42,742 bases of DNA from positions 17,875 to 60,616 of the forward strand of contig NW_001865080.1 of assembly GCF_000002865.3 (NCBI RefSeq), read 5' to 3'. Each line of letters starts with the position of its first letter. The first letter of the stretch is position 1. Under the pieces are notes generated by a model. It made no database searches. It saw only the letters and a list, made by a program, of their open reading frames with translations, and was not told where the DNA came from. Of this stretch, positions 33,025 through 42,742 are shown in pieces. Both the position numbers and the translations under genes were made by a program. The DNA comes from Monosiga brevicollis MX1 (Eukaryota; Opisthokonta; Choanoflagellata; Craspedida; Salpingoecidae).

Positions 33025-34254
33025 TCAGTCCCGGAAGCTGGGCGTCACAAGTTCGTCAAGATCGTTCTCACGAATCTCATTGAAAGCTCGAGCAACAACG
33101 TGACGCGAGGACCGACGTCGCTGGCTGATGGTGCTCTTGGTTGGGTGGCAAAGTTTCAGGCTCTCGCTGCTCACGTTCATGCGCCGGTGTGTTGCATTGG
33201 CTGCATCTGCAAATTGATCAAGGGTATTGCGGCGCTGCCGGTCGCGCAGAATCTCTGGCGTCTTGAGAGCAATGGCTGGGGGGTCATGACGAATCCATGG
33301 ATGCATCAAAACTTGCCGCGCAGTCAACCGCTGCAACAAACAAATCAGCAACCAAAACAGGTGAGCGAGGACCGCTTGGTACCAGCAGACGCAAGGAAAG
33401 AAAAGAAACCGAGGAGGGGTTGGGGACTTGGCGTACGTCTTCGGCGCGAACAAGGAGACGTGTGATAAAGTCCTTGGCCCCGCTGGAGATGTGATGCCAA
33501 TGCGAAGCAGGAAAGCTGAATTCTCCTCCAGAGATGGCGTCCAAGAGTTCCTCCTATCTCATGGATGGTCAGTGCAGTGCCCGCGCCGTCCCCATGCATA
33601 AGCAAAGCCTGAGTGAGAAAGGGGGTGCGCTCAACCTGGATGCCGCGACCACAGCCAATAGCTGCATGAAGATAGGGGCGTCGATGCAGACGAGGTAACA
33701 GACCGTGTGTAGCGCTGCCATTTGACCTCTAAGTTGAGCTGCCGTGTTTGAGTTGGCGGGACCTCGAAAAGGGGCCTGGCCCGAAAGAATGAGATAAGTC
33801 ACCACACCCAGCGACCAACAGTCGCAAAGAAAATCGTAGCTAGCGGCTCCGCCAAAAATGGCGTCGGCCACCTCGGGTGACATGTACTCTGCAATCGGGC
33901 AATACGCACGCACACACGTGGTGCAAAAGGGGGGTGAGGACTTGACATGGGGTCGAAGGTTTCAAAGCAAACAACAACAACAACAAAAGAAAAGGAGGGG
34001 GGAACAAAAAGGTACCTGGAGTTCCGACCGGAGTCATCAGCGGCTTGCTTCCATTGGAAGAGTCGATGACGGCGGCGAGATTGAAATCACAAATTTTAGC
34101 AGGGGTAACCTTGCCTTCATGTTGACAGAGAATGTTTTGGGGTTTAATGTCGCGATGCACAATGCCATTGCGATGGAGGTAGCTGATGCCGCTAGCAACG
34201 TCGCGTATAACCATGCTCGCCAGGCGCTCCGTAAAAGCGGAGAGGCCCTGTCGA

Positions 34255-34291
<37 letters not shown>

Positions 34292-35456
34292 CGATGAAAA
34301 TGAGTTGAAGGGAGAGGCAAACAGGTCTGGGATGAGTGGCAGAATGAGGTCGTGCGAGTGCGATCTCCTGGACCCCAAGAGCGGTGCGAGCGAGGTGGGG
34401 AAGAGGACGCACACGAATGCATTCCATTAGATTACCACCAGCCATGTGTTCGTAGACGATACAAAATCGATCAGGTTCCTCAATATAAGTAAAGTACTGC
34501 ACAACATTGGGACACGCTCCCACCTGACACGTGCGCGAGTCAAAAGAGCAGCGGGTGTTGCAGGTCAGCAAACGAAGCGGAGCTGGCAAAGGAGAGCGCT
34601 CAAGGGCTGGACATACTCTGACGGCAATGTCTATTTCCCGCAAGACTTGCTTGCGATCGAATTGATCGGTGGCTTTAAAAACAATCTTGACTGCACGACG
34701 CTTGTGCGTTTCATACTCGAAACACTCGTTCACGACGCTGAAAGCGCCTTTACCGAGTTGGGGGCCCATGCGATACCGTTCTGCCATAGCAATCCAGCAG
34801 CACAGCGGTGGGAGGGGGATGAGGGGATAGGAGGTACGCATCAAGCAAAAAAAAAAGGGGGTGGGGGGTTTCGGGACTAGGCAATGGGTGAGGTAGGGCT
34901 GAGCCGTCAAGTACAGAGGGGAAGCTGAGGTCTCACCATCAAAAGAGATGGGCTTTTGCTTGATGACGACCTTTTTCTTTTTCTTTTTGACGGCTTTGCG
35001 GTCAGGGAGAGCAACGTTGAGGAGGGCTGAGTTGCTGTCGGTGGATGCATTGAGGTCGTCGCGGGAGGATGTGGAGCTGGAAACTGGGGTGGGGTTCTGC
35101 GAGCTAATCGCGCGAGGAGCAGAGGAGGCTGGATATTGGGTTGAGCTGTGAGGGGACAAGACCGAGTCATTGTGGGAGCGGGCAGTGCGCGAAGAGGCGG
35201 CATCGTCTTGGGAGCTGGACGGATATGAGTCGATGTTGGTGGGGGTCTCGGGGTTGCTGCCCTGGCCGTTGCTGCGATGGGGTGACCCATTCTGGAGGCG
35301 GTTTAGAACGGTGGCACCTCGTAAGCTGTCAAAGGTGAAGACGTCGGGCTCGGCCGAGGAGCGCAGTGAGCGGCCCTCCTCGGAGTTTTGGGGTAGAGGC
35401 GGTACTGGGGTACCCAGCTGTTCGGCGCCGCTCTCGCCACGATCCAAGGCTGACAT
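33025..35456 (-). CDS. MNK-like (MAPK-interacting) protein kinase with DFN motif
   Basis: Seven exons: 35456-34937, 34780-34617, 34523-34413, 34247-34016, 33888-about 33763, 33553-33437 and 33330-33025; about 525 residues. The fifth exon's 3' end is unsettled, because the listed donor (GTCCCG) is out of phase with exon 6. A Ser/Pro-rich N-terminus ends in a polybasic KKKKKKVVIKQK run just before the kinase domain, as in MNK1/2, where it binds eIF4G and importin. Kinase landmarks: LGKGAFSVV (182-190), HRDIKPQNIL (D298), KVTPAKICDFNL, TPVGTPGEYMSPEV, SLGVVTYLILSGQAPF, ISSGAKDFITRLLVRAEDR and VLMHPWI. MNKs are unique in having DFD instead of DFG; here it is DFN (319-321). MNKs phosphorylate eIF4E. 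The tail is basic (QRRRSSRHVVARAF) without a clear MAPK-docking match. Confidence 0.88.
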
Positions 35457-36555
35457 GCCGAAGGGTGCCCAAGTTGCAGCGCAGCAGCAGCAAAGTCCTG
35501 ATTCCAACAGCGGCAGCCAACACGCATCCGGTGGCAGCAGGCAGGGGAGCTCCAAAGTGGCTGATGTCGAGCGCACTCAAGAGCCCAAAGCACCAATCAC
35601 ACAGCCAAAGCTGCCGGAAAGCCGGACAGCGAGAGCGCGCGCGCGAGACAGAGAGAACGCGCGCGCAGACACACGCACACACACACAGCAGGGGGCTTCG
35701 TCGATCACGTTGATCGGTGTTGTTGTTGTTGTTGTTGTTGTTGACTTGCTCTTCTGCACCGTAGGGCCGTGTGGGCGGGGTGGTCTGCTACAGCGGTCTG
35801 CTTGGCTTGAATCACCAGTGTAGCTGCCAACGGCGCTGGAAATCGTTGACCAAGTCGTCGTTCGGTGCGCGCTGCCATATCCTATTTTTTTTTTTTTTTT
35901 AAGCCATCTCGTCCTGTCAAGGTACTGCAGCAAAAGAAAAACACCAGAGACGGTGACTGAGAGGGAAGAGAACTTGAGAGGGATGGATCGGAAGGGAGGA
36001 AGAAGTAGAGAGGGGAAGGGAGGGAGAAGCGCGGTTAGAGAGGGGGAGAGGGATTGGTGGATGTTCAGAGGTGGATGCTGATGTCGAGTGGGAATTGACG
36101 TTGAAGAAGAGGTGAAAGGAGAGATGCGTGTGATGTATGAGAGTGAGACAGAGATGTGTGATAAACTGTATACCTGACAAGAGAGAGAGGCAAAGGCGAT
36201 ATAGCCGGCAGAGTGAGAGGTGTGACGAGCGTCAACAGCAAGAGAGGAGAGGACTACTGGTGTTTGGCTGAAGAAGTGTCAGTCCTTGGGGCAGCGAAGA
36301 CAGGCATGAAACGACGCCAACCCGCCAGGTGCTGAAGCCATTGGTGCAGCAGCATTCGCACCCATCGTGTACCTGTCGACTCCATCAAACCCGGGCTGAT
36401 CACGGCTCGGACGGGACTCGGGTCGGCGCTGCCGTTTGCCCGACCCAACCGAAGAAGCGCAGATGTTGTTTTTATATCCGAGAGATGTCTTTAGAGTACT
36501 GAACGTTCATCTTACAGGGGTCATTGTTAGATTGTGGTCCTAAGCGTGGGCGAAA

Positions 36556-36556
<1 letters not shown>
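35457..36556. other. divergent promoter spacer MNK / ELP1
   Basis: No convincing gene. Contains CA and GCGC-rich repeats (about 35636-35690), a GTT run (35716-35742), a T run (35885-35900) and purine-rich GGGA/GAGA sequence from 35950 to 36200. Confidence 0.6.

Positions 36557-36638
<82 letters not shown>
36557..36638. repeat. (CT)n microsatellite
   Basis: Uninterrupted CT of about 80 bp, ending 105 bp upstream of the ELP1 ATG and reading CT on the ELP1 sense strand. Confidence 0.97.
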
Positions 36639-36642
<4 letters not shown>

Positions 36643-36742
36643 CTTGTTCCGCGTGCACGACCGTTCAGACGGCGGCGGCGAGAGCCGAGTGGTGTTGGGT
36701 TGTGAGGACGGCGAAGCGGGTGTTGTGGGGTTTCAGGTTGAA

Positions 36743-39700
36743 ATGAAGAACTTGGCTGTGACGCGCCAATGGCGCTCTGCTGCGGGCACGGCCCCCAACG
36801 TGGAGCAGCTGGCCATCAACGTCGACACTGAAGGCCTCTACAGCGCCAGCAGCGGCGCGGTACACTACCACAATGACGAGCTGACCGAGGTGCGTGCCCT
36901 CAAGAACAACGGCGCTTGAATGTCCGCGGGACACATTGCTCATCTCGAGACGTTGCGCCTCGTTTCATCCGCATCCACAGGTCGTGGATCAGCACGAGCT
37001 TGTGCCCGAGGCCAGCCTTTGCGGTCCTGTCGTGGCCCTGCAGCACTTGGCCCTGCTCGAGTGTGTCAATGCCGTGACGGCTCTGGGCCAGATGTACAAC
37101 ATCGAGCCCCTATCCCATGAGGTGAGCCTGGGAACATTATCCCACTTCCCCTGCAGTTTCTTCATCCCACCTCCCCTCTCATTGGCACCGTGTCAAACCA
37201 TCTTGGTGCTCTAGGTCGAGCTTGTCGGCGAGGTGCCTGGCGGCATTGAGGCTGCTGCCTGGAGCCCCGATGAAGAGGTATGAAGGCCCTTGTTCTCATC
37301 TTACAGACTTTCCTTCTCGATTCCAGTCTCTCGGTGGGCCTACCCCCGCCTGCCGTTGGCCCCAGCTATGCTCGGCTGACCTGAATGCTGCCCTCTTTGG
37401 CACTTGCCCTTGCTGTAGTTTCTCGTCACCGTCACGTGCAATCAGCAGCTCCTCATGCTGACCAAGGACATGGACGTTCTAATTGAGACCCCGGCCCGGC
37501 CCACGGACTATGGTCTGGATCAGCCTGTCACTCTAGGTGGGTACCCAAAAACTGGCAAGTCTTCCATGACCCAAACGATTGGCGGCCCTCATCCAGGTAC
37601 CTCGTCCGCCACCTTTCAACAGGATGGGGCAAGGCTGAAACTCAATTCCAAGGCAAGGCGGGCAAACTTTCAAGCCGCCCGCGCCAGGTGGAAGCTGCCG
37701 TGCCTTTTGATGATGGACGGGCACGCATTTCCTGGCGTGGGGATGGCGAGTTCCTTGCCACCTCCACCCTGGATGAGGATGCTCGATCTGAAGGCCACCT
37801 CCGCAAGCTTCGCATCTGGCGCCGTGATGGCACCCTTTCTGCCACAGCCGAACGCGTCCGTACCCTGCTTGGCGCTCCCACAACCAACAGTCCCTCGCCT
37901 TCATTCTTTCAAAAGCACACCTGCCACCGTCGCCTCATCCGCGCATTTTGCTGCTGCAGGTGCCTGGCTTGGAGTCTTGCTTGGCCTGGCAGCCCTCTGG
38001 CAGGCTAATTGCTACCAGTCAGCGACTACCCAGTGCCCACCACATTGTTTTCTTCGAACGTAACGGTCTACGGTACGCCCCCAGCTTCGCGTGGCATTCC
38101 AAGAAATAAGCCCCGCTTCTCAGTCGCGGGTCCTTGTTGTTACTGCTGATGTGACTTTTTTTTTAAAAAGATGACTTTTCTTCCGTTTATTCTTTCTCCG
38201 CCACTCATCACTTTTGACTGGCTTTGCCTCAGCCATGGCGAGTTTGCGCTGCCGTTTGCACAGTCCGAGGTGCACGTTCGACACTTGGCCTGGAATGCCA
38301 ACTCGACCATCTTGGTGCGCACCTTGCCAGAGTCGCGGGCGGTCCTTCCCCATCTTTTTTCTTGGGTCGAAGACGAGGCAACCTGACTGCGGCTCTCATC
38401 CGTACCCATAGGCTGTCTGGCTCCAGCGCCTAGGCGAGAATCAAGAGCCCACTGCTGAGAGCATCTTGCAGCTGTACACAGTAGGAAACTATCACTGGTA
38501 CCTCAAGTTTGAGCGCCGCTTTGCCGCTGCGGCCAGCTTGGCCAGCCTACGCTGGCACTCAGAAGATGCAAATCGGTACGTGCTAACTTGCGCTAACCAG
38601 TCGAATATATCCCACAGACTCACAATCCATGCACGCACGCGCTTAACAAACTTGTGCGCGTGGCTGTGTCTCCGTGGGGTGGGGTGGAACAGGTTGTACA
38701 TGGCGACCACAGATGGTCGGCTGGAAGGTCTCGAGCTACATCGTGCAGTGTCGCGTCCTGCCATTTCGTCTGGAATGGATCAGGGTCATGTAAGCGCAAG
38801 TCGTTCTGGTTTCGATCCCCTCCTGCTGTGCTACACACGCCTATCCCTCGTGGATCTTATGACTCGCCCAACCGAACCTGCTGTGCACAGGTGGCCGTCA
38901 TTGATGGACCCAAGCTGCTCCTCACTGCCTGTCGCCAGGCCGTTGTACCGCCCCCCATGGCTCAGCAATCACTTCAGCTACCTGCAAGCATCGTGGCAGT
39001 GGATGTGCAATCGTTTCCCACGGTACGGATCTGCCCATCCACAAGTCCACACGTAGTTTGAGCGGCATGCGCACCAGCGCGAGACAAACAACGGCATGTG
39101 CCGCCAGTGCAGCCAGCGCAATCCTTCGACACCGTGTGTGTCTCATGTGACGTCATTTACTTACTGGGTCGTGGCACCTAGACGGGGTGTATGTTGGCCG
39201 CCGTAACTGCCGATGGTCAATTGACCCTGGGCCAGCTGGAAGCCAAGGGCGAGGCCACGCTCCAAGCAGCCCAGATGCTGCCCGATAACCTGGTGCTTGA
39301 TGTGCGTCACTATAGCGTGCCCGAAAAAAAAATGGCCCCAAAATGCTGCCGTCGTCTAACTCTTTCACCCGCATGTGTAGGGACGATTGATCGCGCACTT
39401 GTGCTTGCTCTCGGCCACGCGGGTGGCAGTGATTGTTGAGCAAGGGCTTTGGGTCTTGAGCATCAGTAGCACGATTCAAGTAGAGCGCCAGCTTTCTCTG
39501 CCGGCACCGGTGACGGCCGTGACGGTTGTGGATGGCACGCTCTTTCTTGCAACTCGCGAGGGCAAAGTTTTCCAAGTCAATGCTGACGCTGAAACCGTGG
39601 CACCTATGCCAACCCCCGCTGCATCCCACACCGAGGACAGCCAGTTTGTGCAGTTTCCCGAACCTGTCTACGACTTGGCCGTCGTAAAACTGGGAGGCAA

Positions 39701-42490
39701 CTGGCGCGCTCTCGGTCGATCGCGCCGCAACCGTTTCTACGTCAATGAAGTGGAACTGTGCAACAATTGCAACAGCTTTGCCTTGCGGGATGACTTTCTC
39801 TTGTTGACGACGACAGAACACCGCTTGCATTGCTGGCCAACGACTCAAGACGTGACCGCTGAGACCCGGCTTCCCTCGCAAAAGGCGCACGAGTATGATG
39901 GGCGTCTGCGCGCTGTGGAACGCGGCGCTGAGTTGGTTGTTGTGCCTGGCCGAGATATCAAAGCCGTCTTGCAGATGCCTCGCGGCAATCTCGAAGCCAT
40001 CTATCCGATGGCGCTCGTGGTGTTTGAGATTCGTCGGCTCTTATCGCTGCAAAAATGGCGCGCGGCATTTTTGTTGCTACGACGCCACCGTGTGTCGCTC
40101 AACCTGATGATTGATCACGATCCAACCGCCTTTGAGTCGCGCATTGACGACGTCGTGCGCGCCCTGGACAGCTCCGACTTTGTCAACCTTCTCATCATGG
40201 AACTCAAAGACGAGGACACAACGCAACACATGTATCTCCCACTTGAAACCGCCCACCAGGTATGTCACAACGCAAAACGCCCCCGCTTGTCGGAAACTGA
40301 AGCAGAGTGGGTCTTCTGCGCAACTACGCGTGTGGTTCTGGAGCTGACCATGCTTGCATGTTGTGTGGTAGGTGCCGGCCGAGGCCGCTTATACCCGGGC
40401 AGGCAAGGTCAACAAGTACTGCCTTTTGCTCCGTGAGGCGTGCACGCGACTCGATGAGCAGCGCTACCTACATTCAATCCTGACGACCTGTGTCAAACAT
40501 CAGCCGCCGCTGCTAGAGGAGGCTTTGCGTTATGTCCTCAACCTGCGCAAGGATGCGGGCGCACTCCCGGCGAGCACGGTGACGGGGAACGCAGGAGCCG
40601 ATGCCGCTCGCTCGGCACTGAAGTACCTGCTGCTACTCGTGGACGTTCAGCAGCTTTATCGCGCCGCACTTGCCAGCTACGACCTCAAATTGGCCCTTAT
40701 TGTTGCCCAGGTGTGTCAAACTACGGGGGCAGGAGAAACACTCAAATGGGGAGACGAGACTAAATTTGACGAGCTCGGGCACGCATCGCCACCCGCGATG
40801 ATCAGCGCCCACACACCCAGCTCACGCTGATGTGATGGTTCAAACTAGGTGGCACAAATGGATCCGCGTGAGTACGTGCCCTTTCTGCAGCGTCTGGATA
40901 CACTTTCTGAACCGCTGCGTGCGTATGAGATTGAACTCTTTCTCAAGCGCTTTCCTCGGGCCTTTGAGCACCTCTTGCGGGCTGGTCCAGCGCATTTTGC
41001 TCAAGCGTGCGAACTCGTTGAGCGCCAGCATCTGCATGCGCATGCGCTGCGACACTTGGCACAGGAACGGGCCACAAAGCCTGAGACGGCAGCCGAACTG
41101 CACCAGATTCAGCGAGACATTGCTCTGGCCTATGGTGAGGTGCTTGTTGGCGCCAGCCAGATGCGCGAGGCCGCTCTAATGTTCATCAAGGCTGAGGCCC
41201 TTGATCGCGCGGCAGAAGTCTTGGTCGATGCTGGAGCTTGGCGCCAGCTGGCCCCACTTCTGCCACAGCTTGCTCCGGCTCGGGCTGATGATCTGCGGGA
41301 GCGCATGCGAGAATCGCTGGACACGCTGCAAGCGCATCGTGAGCTGGGGGCGTTCGTGGAACTCTGTTGTCTGCCCGTGTGCACCGAAAGTGCCTCGCAG
41401 AACCTGGCTTCGGAGGCGCTTGAGGCCTACTGTCAGGCTCGTGCATGGGCGGATGCGCTACGCTTGGCTGCCGTGGTGACGGGGGGTCAACACGCGGTTC
41501 AAACGGCCCTCGTGACGCATCACAATGGCCTGCAGCAGCAATATTCGGCCATGTTGGAGCAGTTGCAGCGCCACACGAGCCGACTGGATGCCGTGCGCGT
41601 GCGCAAGGTCGAACTCGCACATGAGGATGCCCTGGGCCTTTTTGACGAAGACGATGAGGATACGCTTTTCATGGGGCGTGATTCGGACCTCTTTAGCCAA
41701 GCCAGCAGGTACGGCGGAGCAGACCTGTACCGGGTGGTGGCATCCCCCCCCCTTTGTTTTTGTATTTCTTTCCGTTTCTCTTTCGCGCTCGCATTGCTTT
41801 GGCTCGTCTAGCTTGGGCCGACCACCATGTTCGCAACTCATTTGGCCTGTGCGCGTTGGCTTGTGCAGCGTGAAAAGCAAGACATCGCGCGGAAGCTCGC
41901 GCACTCGCAGCTCGCGCCGCTCCACTTCAAAGTCGTCCAAGGGCCGCCGTCGACACGAGGCTAAGAAGTTCAGTCTGAAAGAAGGGGGCATGTTTGAAGA
42001 GGAGGCTCTTCTGCATGAGCTGGCTCGCCTGGGGCGGCTCTTGGAGGATGCCGCGGATGCCGTTCGTGAGGCCTGTGAGGCGGCTGTGTCTCTTGACCTG
42101 TACCAGCTGGCTGACCAAACACAAGATCTGTACAACCAGTGTCGCCAGCGCGCGCAGCGTTCGATTAATCACGCGTGGACGCCGGCGGCCATGCGCCTGA
42201 CCTGGCTCATTGACATGGGCGCGTCTCCGGTCAAGAGCGAAAGTGATATGCCAGCCCTGCTGCGCACTGCGCGAGGTGAGCGCGACCCAAGTTTGGAGAC
42301 GCAAGGCACCACCATGATTACGGCCAAGGGTCGGCGAGCCGCCGCGCGGTCGCTGGCCGCTGAGCAAGAGGTCGAGTTTGCCGAACGGCCCCTCAAGCCT
42401 CGTCTGGCCGAAACCTCGAGTGTGGCGCTTGACTGCCTCACTCATCCCAAGCAAGCGGCGGCCGCCTCCGCCGAGAATCCGATGGCCTAA
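36743..42490 (+). CDS. ELP1: Elongator complex protein 1 (IKAP/ELP1)
   Basis: Fifteen exons: 36743-36889, 36981-37121, 37215-37277, 37419-37536, 37623-37855, 37960-38072, 38233-38314, 38412-38575, 38693-38789, 38891-39022, 39182-39301, 39381-40259, 40372-40710, 40849-41708 and 41869-42490. They join in phase to 1369 residues (human 1332). The first half is WD-repeat propeller (GWGKAETQFQGK, RISWRGDGEFLA, FFERNGLRHGEFALPF). Then come RNRFYVNEVELC, LLLTTTEHRLHCW, LQMPRGNLEAIYP and helical repeats (LNLMIDHDPTAFE, AARSALKYLLLLVD, LALIVAQVAQMDPREYVPFL). Near 1163-1205 is the Ser/Arg/Lys-rich tRNA-binding stretch leading to KKFSLKEGG. ELP1 is the dimerising scaffold of Elongator, which starts the cm5 modification of wobble uridine in tRNAs. 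Introns are 64-160 bp. Confidence 0.97.
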
Positions 42491-42605
42491 GTGGTGTTTT
42501 CTTGCGCTGCTGCAATTGAAAAGGGTCCACCAAAATCCGGATATATCAAAACTTGTTTGAACATGTTAACGTTCAAATTGATGAAAAAAAATGAATGAGA
42601 GAGAG

Positions 42606-42742
<137 letters not shown>

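Overview
This is a gene-dense, intron-rich nuclear segment of a eukaryote. GT-AG introns, about 55% GC exons and a set of opisthokont-type proteins (an MNK kinase, a STE20/SLK-like kinase, a KIAA1143/DUF4604 protein, GID8, an NRF-6-like acyltransferase) suggest a unicellular holozoan, most likely a choanoflagellate. That placement is an inference; no rRNA or mitochondrial marker is present. One ambiguous base (N) lies in a microsatellite near 17.66 kb.

The left 4.3 kb is repetitive. It holds the last 60 codons of a Ty1/copia polyprotein and a probable LTR with a TATA box. Next comes a 15-bp minisatellite arranged in 165-bp higher-order units that is open on both strands. A broken, 5'-truncated non-LTR retrotransposon with a restriction-like endonuclease domain follows on the minus strand.

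From 4.6 kb to the right edge there are 12 protein genes. I rebuilt each by following splice sites that keep the reading frame. In order: KIAA1143/DUF4604 (-), PX-domain protein (+), DDX18/Has1 helicase (-), CCT5 (+), SLK-like kinase (-), ribosomal protein eS10 (+), eIF3L (-), PSMD11/Rpn6 (+), GID8 (-), NRF-type acyltransferase (+), MNK-like kinase (-), ELP1 (+). Strands alternate without exception, so the genes form six divergent pairs sharing 0.76-1.7 kb promoter spacers, with short convergent spacers between pairs. Every divergent spacer carries simple-sequence tracts, mostly CT/GA.

Most genes are housekeeping. DDX18, eS10, eIF3L, MNK and ELP1 act in ribosome assembly, translation or tRNA modification. 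CCT5, Rpn6 and GID8 act in protein folding and turnover. The single eS10 intron holds three tandem copies of a box C/D snoRNA-like element complementary to a conserved stretch of LSU rRNA, which joins the ribosome theme.

The main oddities are the triple snoRNA, an Asn in the MNK activation-segment motif (DFN), loss of the catalytic-loop Lys in the SLK-like kinase, a PX domain without its usual phosphoinositide-binding Arg, strict strand alternation, and a 5' splice site bias toward GTRCG.
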